Shown in pieces: positions 17,925 to 29,391 of a stretch of DNA of 64,000 bases. Below the pieces are notes generated by a model that was given only the letters and a program-made list of their open reading frames with translations, was not told where the DNA came from and searched no databases. The stretch comes from Burkholderia contaminans (GTDB taxonomy: Bacteria; Pseudomonadota; Gammaproteobacteria; Burkholderiales; Burkholderiaceae). The stretch spans positions 1,984,001 through 2,048,000 of the forward strand of contig NZ_CP090640.1 of assembly GCF_029633825.1 (NCBI RefSeq), in the 5' to 3' direction. Position 1 is the stretch's first letter. Each line of letters opens with the position of its first letter. The translations under genes were made by a program, and so were the position numbers.

Positions 17925-19147
17925 TGGGCACCATTGTCGTTAGAAATCTGGGCAAGGCCTACAAAAAGTACCCCTCGCGCTGGTCACGCCTATTGGAGTG
18001 GCTGGACCCGCGCGGCAAACCTCGTCACGAACTGCATTGGGTGCAGCAAGGCCTGAATTTTGAAGTACGCGCGGGCGAGGCCGTGGGCATTATCGGCATG
18101 AACGGCGCGGGCAAGAGTACCTTGCTCAAGATGATCGTCGGTACTACCCAACCTACCACTGGCTCCGTCGAGATGACGGGCCGCGTGGCGGCATTGCTGG
18201 AGTTGGGTATGGGCTTTCATCCAGACTTCACAGGCAGGCAGAACGCTATCATGGCGGGCCAATTGTTGGGCATGAGTGTAGAAGAGATTTTGACGCTCAT
18301 GCCCGATATCGAGGCTTTCGCCGAGATCGGTGAGTACATTGATGAACCGGTGCGAGTGTATTCCAGCGGCATGCAGGTGCGGCTGGCCTTCGCCGTGGCA
18401 ACGGCTCGCCGCCCCGACGTGCTCATTGTGGACGAGGCCCTGTCAGTGGGCGATGCCTACTTCCAGCACAAAAGCTTCGACCGCATCCGTGAGTTCCGCA
18501 AGCGGGGAACCACGCTTCTGATCGTGTCGCACGACAAGCAGGCTATCCAGTCCATCTGTGATCGCGCCATTTTGCTCGACGCCGGCAAGCTCGCTATGGA
18601 GGGCGAGCCCGAAGCAGTAATGGACTACTACAATGCATTACTTGCAGATCATCAAAATCAAAGCGTGCAGCAGGAAGTTTTGGAAAATGGCAAGGTGCAG
18701 ACAGTTTCTGGAACTGGCGAGGCCGTCGTCGAAGATATTGCGCTGTTGGATATTAACGGAAAGCGAATCGAAGTAGTAGACGTCGGTCAATCCGTGACGT
18801 TACGCGTGGATGTGCGTGTTCATGCCTTTATCGAGCGTTTGGTATTGGGTTACGGCATTAAAGATAGATTGGGTCAAGTGGTTTATGGCACCAATACGGA
18901 TTTGAAGAAGCAGCCTCTGGTTAATGTTCGCGCTGGTTCTTTGGTTCGGTTCAATGTTAATTTCTCGGCTTCGTTGGGGGCTGGGACGTATTCCATACAG
19001 ACTGCACTGGTCAGCACTGATACGCATTTGGTCCATAATTACGAGTGGCGTGATCTGGCATTGGTTTTTAATGTCATTAACGTCAGCAAGCCGACGTTTG
19101 TGGGATTGGCGTGGATCGATCCGGAAATTGGTATAGAGCAACGATGA
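17924..19147 (+). CDS. wzt: O-antigen ABC transporter ATPase with C-terminal carbohydrate-binding domain
   Basis: The protein has 407 residues. The ATPase part (1 to about 235) has Walker A GMNGAGKST near residue 63, the ABC signature VYSSGMQVRLAFA and Walker B VLIVDEALSVGDA. An extra domain of about 160 residues follows (from about 245, with SGTGEAVVEDIALLD and LGYGIKDRLGQVVYGTNT). That is the Wzt C-terminal beta-sandwich, which in E. coli O8/O9a binds the capped non-reducing end of the finished chain. Its presence predicts a chain whose end is chemically marked before export. It overlaps the next gene by four bases. Confidence 0.94.
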   Translation: MGTIVVRNLGKAYKKYPSRWSRLLEWLDPRGKPRHELHWVQQGLNFEVRAGEAVGIIGMNGAGKSTLLKMIVGTTQPTTGSVEMTGRVAALLELGMGFHPDFTGRQNAIMAGQLLGMSVEEILTLMPDIEAFAEIGEYIDEPVRVYSSGMQVRLAFAVATARRPDVLIVDEALSVGDAYFQHKSFDRIREFRKRGTTLLIVSHDKQAIQSICDRAILLDAGKLAMEGEPEAVMDYYNALLADHQNQSVQQEVLENGKVQTVSGTGEAVVEDIALLDINGKRIEVVDVGQSVTLRVDVRVHAFIERLVLGYGIKDRLGQVVYGTNTDLKKQPLVNVRAGSLVRFNVNFSASLGAGTYSIQTALVSTDTHLVHNYEWRDLALVFNVINVSKPTFVGLAWIDPEIGIEQR

Positions 19148-22100
19148 GATTTATTTCTTACGCACAGAATCTCGAGGATGTCATTCTCTGGCGTGCTTTG
19201 AAGGCAGTGGAGAAGGGTTTCTATATCGACGTAGGGGCTAATGATCCGAATATCGATTCGGTAACCAAGGCGTTTTATGAGCGAGGTTGGCGCGGCATTA
19301 ATGTTGAACCACTGCGATCTCATTGGGATGATCTGCAGCGGGATCGTCCCGAGGATACCAATCTCCAGTGTGCGGCTGGTGCGGCCAGTGGTGAGCTAGA
19401 TCTTTGGGAAGCTGATGTTCGCGGTTGGGCCACGTCTTCTCCGTCGGTGATAAAGAAACACCAGGAGGACGGGCACAACGGAACTTGGCACAAAGTGGCA
19501 GTGCGGACCCTGACTGAGATTTGCAAAGAATACGCCCCTAGTGATATCCATTTTCTAAAGGTGGATGTTGAGGGCTTTGAGCAGTCTGTCATTGCCGGAA
19601 TGAATTTCGAGCAATACCGTCCTTGGATTGTCGTTGTTGAGGCGACGCTACCCAATTCGATAGTGGAAAACTATCAGTTGTGGGAGCCAATGCTGGTGCA
19701 GCATGGCTACAGCCTCGTCTATGCTGACGGTTTGAATAGGTACTATCTCGCTCGCGAGCATGGTGACCTAGCGGAGGCGTTTAAGTATCCTCCCAACGTG
19801 TTTGACGGTTTTGTACGGAGCGACCAAGTACTTTTGGAGGGAAGTCTTCAGAAGGCACAAGAACAACTGCATCAATCACAAGAGCATTGGTGTCAGTCAC
19901 AAGAGCAATTGCATCGATTGCAAGAGCATTGGTCTCAGTCACAAGAGCAATTGCATCAATTGCGAGAGCAATTGCATCAATCGCAAGAGCAATTCCGGGC
20001 GGCCCAAGAGAGCCGCGCCGCGCTGCAGGCTGAGAACGCGCAGATGCGCGACCTTGCCGCACGTATGCAAGAGGTCGAGGATGCTCTGGCACATGCATCT
20101 GGACAGCATGCACAGGTCGCAACGCAATTGGCTGCAGTTTATGCGAGCAACTCTTGGCGCATTACTGCGCCTTTGCGGAAACTAAGCATCTTGGTGTCTT
20201 CCGCGTCGTTGAGGGGCAAGATCTTGACTAAGGTCTTGCTTCGATATGCAGCCGTGCGTATTGACCGATATCCGCAGGTCAAGCGCGTCATGTTGATGGT
20301 CCTTAATCGATTGCCCGCGCTGAAGGGGCGACTGGCCCGGATACTTGTCCAACAAACCTCGATACTTCCGGTGTTGCGTAAGGACGCAGAAGGCGGATTG
20401 CTGGCGAATCCAAGCGTATTGCCATCAGCACCGAGTATTCCAGAAGCAATGCTTTTGCCCGAAGTCGCGTCGAGCACGCGTCGATGGGTGCGTTTGGTCG
20501 GACACGTCGAGGGTCACTACAGCCTTGCCATCGTTAACCGAGGATTGGCTGGCGCATTGGAGCAGGTTACCCGGAAGTTGGTGAGTTTCGTGCCTTATCA
20601 CGGAACGCCATATACTGAGGTTCCGAATTTGCCTCCTGACCAGGACGAAGTTCTGCATCAGGCGCTCCGAAGGAGTATTCCTGCCGAGGCTGTTGATGAT
20701 GCGATTTCAATCGTCCATCACTACCCGTTTATCAATGACGATCTGCCTGCAGGGCAGCGAGGCATGGTGTTCTTTTGGGAGGAAACTTCGGTTCCAGAGG
20801 GCATTGTTAATCATATAAATGCTTTTTTTGACTTGGTGTGGGTTGCCGCGGAATCGGTTAAACGCGCCTTGATCAACTCTGGCTGTAGTGTTCCAATTTT
20901 TGTCATTCCTATTGGTATTGATCATCTCGTATCCGATGATGTACAGCCATTGGGTGATTTGCGTGTGACCGAGGGGCAGCGTTTCCGCTTTTTACATGTA
21001 TCGTCGGTATTCGAACGCAAGGGTGTTGATGTGCTGCTGACATCCTATTTGAAGGCGTTTACCGCTGACGACGACGTTGAGCTATACATTAAGACGTTTC
21101 CCAATCCGCACAACCAAATTGGTGCGCAACTGAAGGAAATTAGCGCCGAATTTGAGAGACCTGCTCGCGTTGTCATCGATGAGAACCCACTTGACGACGA
21201 AGGGTTGCTGGCGCTTTATCGCACTGCACATGCCATGGTATTGCCAACGCGCGGTGAAGGTTTCAATCTTCCGGCAGCGGAAGCCCTCGCTATGGCTTTG
21301 CCTGTAATTACCACTGGTTATGGCGCTCAAGTTGATTTTTGCACCCGTGCGACGTCCACACTAGTGAACTTCCACTTCGCTCCGTCACGTAGCCACGTCC
21401 GGTCCAGTGACTCTTGCTGGATGGAGCCTGACGCGGCCGATTTGACCGCTAAGCTACGTATACTCCATAAGCGGGTCCTGGCTGAAGATCCGGAACTAAA
21501 CGCTCAACGACAAGTCGCTTTGAACCACGTGCGGAGCACCTACCGTTGGGAAAATAGTGCGCGCAGTTTATTGGCGAGTGCGGGGTGGCTTGCAGATTGC
21601 AAACCAGTAAATAAATTCGAGTCATTGCACTTGGCATTGGTGAGTCCATGGGCGACACGCTGCGGTATCGCTGAATACAGCCACAAACTGCTAGTCGCCG
21701 TGAATGACAACCCGGGGGTACAGCTGAACGTTTATTGTGACGACCGCACGGATTCGGCCCCGGCTAATGCGCTGGTCAGTTGGCGCGTGGGCGCTAATGA
21801 CACAGTGCCTGAAGTATTGGATCGTATTGCAAAAACGGATGCGCAGGTTGTATTGGTGCAGCATCAGCCAAGCTTGTTCCCGCTTTCTGAGATTTGCTGC
21901 CAGCGTTTGGCGGCATTGCATGATCAGGGGCGAGTAGTGGTATTGGAGTTGCATTCCACATTGCCGTTGCTGGAGGAGTGCCGTGTAACCGCGGCAGCAG
22001 TCAAGCTGTTGGCCAAGCTTGATCGCATCATTGTGCACAAGCCAGAAGACCTGAATCATATGTTGGCCCTGGGTCTGGCCGATAACGTAATGCTTTTGCA

Positions 22101-23946
22101 TCATGGTGTAATCCAGCCATTGGACGAGCCTCATGAACAAGGTGCACGCGCAGAACTCGGAATACCAGGTGATGCGCTGGTTTTAGGATGTTTTGGTTTC
22201 GCCCTTCCGCATAAAGGTATCGATACGTTGGTTGAAGTTATCGAGCCGCTTTCAAAGGCCGTCGGGCGAGCTGTTCATCTGGTCGCATTGAATTCGATAC
22301 TTGATGAGCGCAGTGAGCAAATAATATTGCACTGTCAGGAGCGCGCACGTCAGCTAGGTGTGAATGATAAAATTTCGTGGATTACCGACTATCGATCAAT
22401 AGAAACCTGCCAGAGGCTTTTGGGTGCGGCGGATTACATTGTGTTTCCGTACCGAGATACTCGCGAAAGTGCCAGCGGTGCTGTAACTATTGGCTTGTCT
22501 ACACTTAAGCCAGTTTTGGTTAGCCCATTGGAGATTTTTTCCGATTTGGCAGATGTGACTTGGAAGATGGAAGGGAACGGCGCCGCGGATGTCCTTCGTG
22601 CGGTGCAGAGTCTGCATGCTCAATCCCAACTCACTACCGATTTGATTGAGCGCCAACGCGCTTGGCTTCAAGCTCGAGATTGGAGCAAGTTGTCGACTCG
22701 TTTGCTGACTTTGATGGCGACACTGCGTCGAGAGCGTCAACTAGCAGATGTAGTGGCTCCTGCTCGCCATGACTGGCTAGCGATGTGGGAGGAAAATCAG
22801 CGGAAACAGTTGTTGGTCGATGTGTCGGAGATCTACCATCGCGATGCCCGAACAGGGATTCAACGTGTGGTCCGAAATGTGCTCGCTGAATTGTTCCGGA
22901 CCCCGCCGGACGGTTATGAAATAAGGCCGGTATATGGTGATAAAGGCCAAGGATTTCGATATACAGGTAAATTCAGTCCTGAGGGGAGTTCTTGGCGCGA
23001 TGGTTTGCCAATCGAGGTGCGGTCGGGCGATATATTCCTCGGTCTCGACTTGGCTGCGCATTTGTTTCCTGAGGCTGAGCAAGATATATCCGATTTTCGT
23101 CTTTCTGGTGCTCGTGCGTACTATGTAATCTACGATATTATTCCGCTGCGTGACCCACATCATACTGTTGCGGGAATAACCCAGGCATTTCATGCATGGT
23201 TGAGCTCGTTGGTAAACTGTGCTGATGGTTTGGTGTGCATTTCTCAGGCTGTTGCGCATGATGTCGAGGCTTGGTTGAGAAATCAGTTCCCGGATAAATC
23301 GCTGCCGAGAATTGACTATTTCCACCTTGGGGCGGATATTGATTTTGCAACACCTGTTCAAGATTCATCGGTTGAGTCGGATCGTGTCTTGGAGGCGATG
23401 AAGATCGATACGTCCTTCCTTATGGTCGGGACGCTGGAGCCGAGAAAAGGACATGAGCAAGTGCTGGATGCTTTTGAACAGCTCTGGAGAGACGGTCTTA
23501 AAGTCAATCTGGTAATTGCTGGAAAGCAGGGATGGATGGTGGATGGGCTGGCTAAACGTTTACGCAATCATTCTGAACTTAATAAACGCCTTTTCTGGTT
23601 GGAAGGTGTGAGTGATGTGTATTTGGAGAAGCTTTACGCCGCAGGGGCGTGTTTGATTGCCGCTTCTTACAATGAGGGATTTGGTCTTCCGCTGATCGAG
23701 GCGGCGCAGCATCGACTGCCGATTATCGCCAGGGGGATACCAGTGTTTCGAGAAGTGGCTGGTAAATTTGCATTTTATTTTGCTGGAGAAAAGCCGGAGG
23801 ATCTGGCTCAATCCGTGTCTGAGTGGTTGAGTTTATATAAGGATGGGTTGCATCCGCGGTCAGGCGATATGCCTTGGCTTACTTGGAAGGAAAGTACAAA
23901 AATGATGCTCGAGAACGTTATTCCTGTTGCTGAGTCGCGGGAATGA
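19144..23946 (+). CDS. Giant FkbM methyltransferase - coiled coil - triple glycosyltransferase protein
   Basis: The protein has 1600 residues. Residues 1-210 form an FkbM-type methyltransferase (MRFISYAQNLEDVILWRAL, FYIDVGANDP, FLKVDVEGFE). Residues 231-330 are a predicted coiled coil with seven near-identical heptads at 238-286. The linker SNSWRITAPLR (335-345) is a motif common in O-antigen enzymes. Three GT-B-like domains follow. The first (about 445-820) has TRGEGFNLPAAEAL near residue 702. The second (about 826-1210) starts LALVSPWATRCGIAEYS. The third (about 1220-1600) has NEGFGLPLIEA near residue 1509. The first and third keep the E-x7-E retaining GT4 motif; the second has a weaker match (RESASGAVTIG). 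It overlaps wzt by four bases. GC is near 50% in sampled lines, so the gene is probably acquired. It is likely a chain-building enzyme of this O-antigen; the order of activities is inference. Confidence 0.88.
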   Translation: MRFISYAQNLEDVILWRALKAVEKGFYIDVGANDPNIDSVTKAFYERGWRGINVEPLRSHWDDLQRDRPEDTNLQCAAGAASGELDLWEADVRGWATSSPSVIKKHQEDGHNGTWHKVAVRTLTEICKEYAPSDIHFLKVDVEGFEQSVIAGMNFEQYRPWIVVVEATLPNSIVENYQLWEPMLVQHGYSLVYADGLNRYYLAREHGDLAEAFKYPPNVFDGFVRSDQVLLEGSLQKAQEQLHQSQEHWCQSQEQLHRLQEHWSQSQEQLHQLREQLHQSQEQFRAAQESRAALQAENAQMRDLAARMQEVEDALAHASGQHAQVATQLAAVYASNSWRITAPLRKLSILVSSASLRGKILTKVLLRYAAVRIDRYPQVKRVMLMVLNRLPALKGRLARILVQQTSILPVLRKDAEGGLLANPSVLPSAPSIPEAMLLPEVASSTRRWVRLVGHVEGHYSLAIVNRGLAGALEQVTRKLVSFVPYHGTPYTEVPNLPPDQDEVLHQALRRSIPAEAVDDAISIVHHYPFINDDLPAGQRGMVFFWEETSVPEGIVNHINAFFDLVWVAAESVKRALINSGCSVPIFVIPIGIDHLVSDDVQPLGDLRVTEGQRFRFLHVSSVFERKGVDVLLTSYLKAFTADDDVELYIKTFPNPHNQIGAQLKEISAEFERPARVVIDENPLDDEGLLALYRTAHAMVLPTRGEGFNLPAAEALAMALPVITTGYGAQVDFCTRATSTLVNFHFAPSRSHVRSSDSCWMEPDAADLTAKLRILHKRVLAEDPELNAQRQVALNHVRSTYRWENSARSLLASAGWLADCKPVNKFESLHLALVSPWATRCGIAEYSHKLLVAVNDNPGVQLNVYCDDRTDSAPANALVSWRVGANDTVPEVLDRIAKTDAQVVLVQHQPSLFPLSEICCQRLAALHDQGRVVVLELHSTLPLLEECRVTAAAVKLLAKLDRIIVHKPEDLNHMLALGLADNVMLLHHGVIQPLDEPHEQGARAELGIPGDALVLGCFGFALPHKGIDTLVEVIEPLSKAVGRAVHLVALNSILDERSEQIILHCQERARQLGVNDKISWITDYRSIETCQRLLGAADYIVFPYRDTRESASGAVTIGLSTLKPVLVSPLEIFSDLADVTWKMEGNGAADVLRAVQSLHAQSQLTTDLIERQRAWLQARDWSKLSTRLLTLMATLRRERQLADVVAPARHDWLAMWEENQRKQLLVDVSEIYHRDARTGIQRVVRNVLAELFRTPPDGYEIRPVYGDKGQGFRYTGKFSPEGSSWRDGLPIEVRSGDIFLGLDLAAHLFPEAEQDISDFRLSGARAYYVIYDIIPLRDPHHTVAGITQAFHAWLSSLVNCADGLVCISQAVAHDVEAWLRNQFPDKSLPRIDYFHLGADIDFATPVQDSSVESDRVLEAMKIDTSFLMVGTLEPRKGHEQVLDAFEQLWRDGLKVNLVIAGKQGWMVDGLAKRLRNHSELNKRLFWLEGVSDVYLEKLYAAGACLIAASYNEGFGLPLIEAAQHRLPIIARGIPVFREVAGKFAFYFAGEKPEDLAQSVSEWLSLYKDGLHPRSGDMPWLTWKESTKMMLENVIPVAESRE
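19855..20001 (+). repeat. Seven tandem 21-base units encoding coiled-coil heptads
   Basis: Seven in-frame copies of a 21-base unit read AQEQLHQ, SQEHWCQ, SQEQLHR, LQEHWSQ, SQEQLHQ, LREQLHQ and SQEQFRA (residues 238-286). The DNA copies differ at few bases, for example around CAAGAGCAATTGCATCAAT. Such a tract can gain or lose units without a frameshift, changing the coil length by about 1 nm per heptad. Confidence 0.9.
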
Positions 23947-24003
23947 ATTTTCGCGTGACAGTCGTTTGAGGTCATTTCCTTTTTGGTAAGATAAATAACC
24001 TGA

Positions 24004-25947
<1,944 letters not shown>

Positions 25948-25951
<4 letters not shown>

Positions 25952-27102
25952 AGGTCGGCTTTGGAACGACGGCCCTGGCCCGGAGCATCGCTCGCGGCGG
26001 GGTGGACGGCATCGGCTCGTATACGCGGGAATTGGGGCGCGCGCTGCTGGCACAGGGGAAGATCGAGCTGATTCCTGCCGGCTATCGCGCCATGGTTGGC
26101 GACGGCGTGTTCCCGGGTGCTCACCCGCCCGTAAATCTGGGCCGGCATTCGGTCATGACGACGCTGGGCGCCGTGAGTTCGTGGACCTGCCTCGCCGAGA
26201 AGGAGCTTGTTGCGCAGCACATAGATGTGTTTCATGCGACGGACCACCTGATTCCCAAGTTCTCCGGCATACCTGTCATCGCAACGTTGATGGATGCCAT
26301 TCCGTTGTCGAATCCCGAGTGGACGACAATGCGGCTGGCTGCGCTGCGACGTTGGCTATTGCGACGCTCAGGGGGCTGGGCGGATCATGTGATCACGATC
26401 TCCGAGTATTCGAAGCAGGCGATTGCCGAACATTTCCGCATCGCACCGGAACGCATTTCCGTCGTGCCTTTGGGCGTGCATCGCCGGTTTTTTGAGCAGA
26501 TCGACCGAACGACTCGCGATGAGGTGTTGAAACGAATGGGCTTGCCCGCGCGCTTTTTCCTGTGTGTGGGAACCTTGCAGCCGCGGAAAAATCTCGATCG
26601 TGTTCTCGATGCGCACTCGAGCCTCCCGGCTGAATTGCGCCGTGAAGTACCGTTGATTGTGGTCGGCCGCGCCGGGTGGGGGTGCGAGAGCCTTGTCGCC
26701 CGCTTGCGCGCGCTCGAGGCGGAGGGCAGCGTTCGCTGGTTGGAATATTTGCCCGATTTCGATGTGCGTGCACTGATGCAGGCTGCAAGCGCACTGGTGT
26801 TTGCGTCGTTGGGCGAGGGCTTTGGACTGCCGGTTGTGGAGGCGTTCGCCTCGGGTCTTCCTGTTATCGCGTCCAACACGACATCCGTTCCCGAAGTGGC
26901 CGGGGAAGCAGCAGTCATGGTCGATCCCTGCAACTCCGGTGAAATTGCCGACGCCATGCAACTGTTGATCGACCATCCGCACGTGGCCGACGCCCTTCGC
27001 GCGGCAGGGCTGGAGCGCGCGCGCGAGTTGACCTGGGAGGCGTGTGCCGAAAAGACCCGCGCAGTCTATCGCGCTGTTCTGGATGGTTCATGTCGCCACT
27101 GA
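25948..27102 (+). CDS. GT4 glycosyltransferase (WbpY/WbpX-like)
   Basis: The protein has 384 residues in one GT-B unit. The start is GTG 25948, overlapping the rmd stop by four bases. The N-terminal GGVDGIGSYTRELGRAL fits acceptor-domain enzymes of rhamnan synthesis. The C-terminal half shows CVGTLQPRKNLDRVLDAH and GEGFGLPVVEAFASG, with the E-x7-E motif of retaining GT4 enzymes. Next to gmd/rmd it probably adds D-rhamnose, like WbpX/WbpY for the Pseudomonas common antigen. Linkage and donor are not provable here. Confidence 0.85.
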
Positions 27103-27127
27103 TTGAATTTGCCTGGGAGAGTGCTGC

Positions 27128-28204
27128 GTGAAGTTGGGGGTGGATATCACCTGGATGGTTGGTAACTACCGTGGCATGGGACGGTTCGCCCGACAGCTGG
27201 TCGCACCGGTCAGTGAGTCGGTGCTAGGACTCGCCCCGAGCGGCGTAACTACCGACGAATGGCCGTGTATCAGCGATGGCCGCGGTTTCTTTCCATTGTG
27301 GGAGCAGATCGAACTGCCTCGGCTGTGCCGGGAGCAGAAGCTGGATTACCTGCTTTGTCCGTACAACACCGGGCCATTGCGGTCGACGGGCAGCACGCGG
27401 CTGATCTCCGTCATCTATGATTTGATCTTTCTGCAACCGTGGCGTGTGCTTCCTGCGTCGAGATCCTTGTATCAGACCGCCGGGCGGGTTTACCGGCGGC
27501 ATGTCGTGCCCCGATTGGCGCGTCGGGCCGATGTCGTGCTAACCGTCTCCCAGTTTACCCAACGGGAGTTGGTGGAAAAATTCGGCCTGTCGGAGCAGGA
27601 TGTGCACGTCATTCCGTGCTCGATTTCGGACAGTTGGTTTGCTCCCCCGCTGAGTCGAGCAGAGCGTCAGCCGTACCTGTTCACGGTGGCGGGGGAGGTA
27701 CCCAGCAAAAATGTTGATCGTCTCTTGCAAGCCTTTGCATTGGCCAGGCCGACGCTAAGCGAGGATCTCAAATTGTGTATTGCCGGGATTAAAACCCCAC
27801 ATCACAAGTATTTTCTCCAACGCGCAGCAGCACTGGGGCTCGGAGGCCATGTCGAGCTACTCGGCTATGTTTCCCGGCAGGAGTTGACGATGTACTACCG
27901 GCAAGCGCGGGCGTTCATCTTTGCTTCCTTGTTCGAAGGGTTTGGCATCCCACTCCTCGAGGCCATGGCGTCGGGTACGCCTGTCGCGTGCAGTAATACA
28001 ACATCGATGCCTGAGATCGTCGGCGGGTGTGGTCTGCATTTCGATCCGTTTTCGGTCGGCGATATGGCCGAGCAGATTCGCAAGATTTGCAGCGGCGCCG
28101 CCGCGGTCGATGTGATGGTTCGCGGGGGTATAAGCCGTGCTCGCACGTTTTCCGAGTCGACCGTTAGTCCGTTGATTCAGGACTTCTGGGAGCGTTTGTC
28201 GTGA
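27128..28204 (+). CDS. GT4 glycosyltransferase
   Basis: The protein has 358 residues. The start GTG 27128 follows GGGAGAG and gives MKLGVDITWMVGNYRGMGRFARQL. The C-terminal domain has TVAGEVPSKNVDRLLQAF and EGFGIPLLEAMASGTP with the E-x7-E motif. It looks like a paralogue of the previous gene (same N-terminal G-x-G-R/Y-x-R-x-L layout). It lies 25 bases after that gene and overlaps the next by four bases. It is a probable D-rhamnosyl or mannosyl transferase of the O-chain or its adaptor. Confidence 0.85.
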   Translation: MKLGVDITWMVGNYRGMGRFARQLVAPVSESVLGLAPSGVTTDEWPCISDGRGFFPLWEQIELPRLCREQKLDYLLCPYNTGPLRSTGSTRLISVIYDLIFLQPWRVLPASRSLYQTAGRVYRRHVVPRLARRADVVLTVSQFTQRELVEKFGLSEQDVHVIPCSISDSWFAPPLSRAERQPYLFTVAGEVPSKNVDRLLQAFALARPTLSEDLKLCIAGIKTPHHKYFLQRAAALGLGGHVELLGYVSRQELTMYYRQARAFIFASLFEGFGIPLLEAMASGTPVACSNTTSMPEIVGGCGLHFDPFSVGDMAEQIRKICSGAAAVDVMVRGGISRARTFSESTVSPLIQDFWERLS

Positions 28205-29391
28205 GCACAGCCAAGAAAAAGCTGTTGGTCCTGACACCCAGATTTCCCTACCCGGTGATCGGCGGCGACAAGTTGCGGGTCTATCACCTCTGCAGGGTAT
28301 TGTCCCGCCATTACTCGCTGACGCTGTTGAGCTTGTGTGAGACCCCCGAAGAGATGTGCGCCGCATTGCCGGACGACGGTGTATTCGATCGAGTCGAGCG
28401 GGTCTTTCTGCCAAGATGGCGTTCGTACGTCAATACTTTGCTTGCGCTGCCCACGCGTACACCGTTGCAGGTTGCCTACTACCGGAGCCGAGCGTTTGCG
28501 GCGGCCGTTTCCTGGCTGCTGCCGTTGCACGACGGTGTGTTCGTTCATCTGGTGCGCTGCGCCGAGTACGTGCGCAAATCGGATAAGCCGCGCGTCCTGG
28601 AAATGACTGACGCGATCTCGCTCAACTATAGCCGGGTCAAGCAGCTTAGGCATGCGCGAGGGCTCAAGTCGCGCGTGTTCGGCATCGAGGCGAAACGCCT
28701 GCTCGACTACGAGCGGATGATCGTCGACGACTTTGATCTGTCGGTGCTGGTCTCCAAGACCGACCGCGACTACCTGTTTCCCGGCGAATCGGCTCGGAAG
28801 GTGATGGTGTGCTCGAATGGTGTGGATTTGTCTGGCCTGCCGTACGTGGCGCGCAGCATGGCGAGCCGCCTGCTGATTTTCATAGGCGACATGCGGACGG
28901 TCCAGAACCAGGACATGTGCCGTTTCTTCGCCGAAGAAGTGTTGCCGTTGCTACGTAAGCGTGCGGGCTACCGTTTCAGGATCGTTGGTTCCATTGCGCC
29001 CGTGCTGGCTGAACGCTTCCGTGCCTACGAAGGTGTCGAGGTGACGGGGCGGGTCGCCTCGGTTGCGGAAGCGGCGTCGGACGGCGCGATTGGCGTGTGC
29101 CCGATGCGGATCGGCGCCGGGGTGCAGAACAAGATCCTTGAGTACATGGCGCTCGGGTTGCCGGTCGTCACCACATCGCTGGGGCACGAGGGCCTTGGCG
29201 CGAAAAGCGGGCAGGATCTGCTGATCGCGGATACGCCGGAGGAGTTCGTTCGCCGTATCGAAGGGCTGGTTTTCGATGAGGCATTTGCGGCCGAGATGGC
29301 CGCGCGCGCGAGGACGTTTGTCGAACGGGAACACGGATGGGAACGGATGCTAGCGCCGCTCGTTGAGAGGGTGGGCGCGTTGGTTGTATGA
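28201..29391 (+). CDS. GT4-like glycosyltransferase
   Basis: The protein has 396 residues from GTG 28201. The N-terminus KLLVLTPRFPYPVIGGDKLR is the acceptor-domain glycine loop of sugar transferases of the exopolysaccharide type. The C-terminal domain has LIFIGDMRTVQNQDMCRFF and GAGVQNKILEYMALGLPVVTT; the last is the E-x2-A-x-G-L-P-V-V form seen in EpsF/PelF-like enzymes. It is the last intact gene of this transcript before a 567-base gap. The donor sugar is unknown. Confidence 0.82.
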   Translation: MSTAKKKLLVLTPRFPYPVIGGDKLRVYHLCRVLSRHYSLTLLSLCETPEEMCAALPDDGVFDRVERVFLPRWRSYVNTLLALPTRTPLQVAYYRSRAFAAAVSWLLPLHDGVFVHLVRCAEYVRKSDKPRVLEMTDAISLNYSRVKQLRHARGLKSRVFGIEAKRLLDYERMIVDDFDLSVLVSKTDRDYLFPGESARKVMVCSNGVDLSGLPYVARSMASRLLIFIGDMRTVQNQDMCRFFAEEVLPLLRKRAGYRFRIVGSIAPVLAERFRAYEGVEVTGRVASVAEAASDGAIGVCPMRIGAGVQNKILEYMALGLPVVTTSLGHEGLGAKSGQDLLIADTPEEFVRRIEGLVFDEAFAAEMAARARTFVEREHGWERMLAPLVERVGALVV

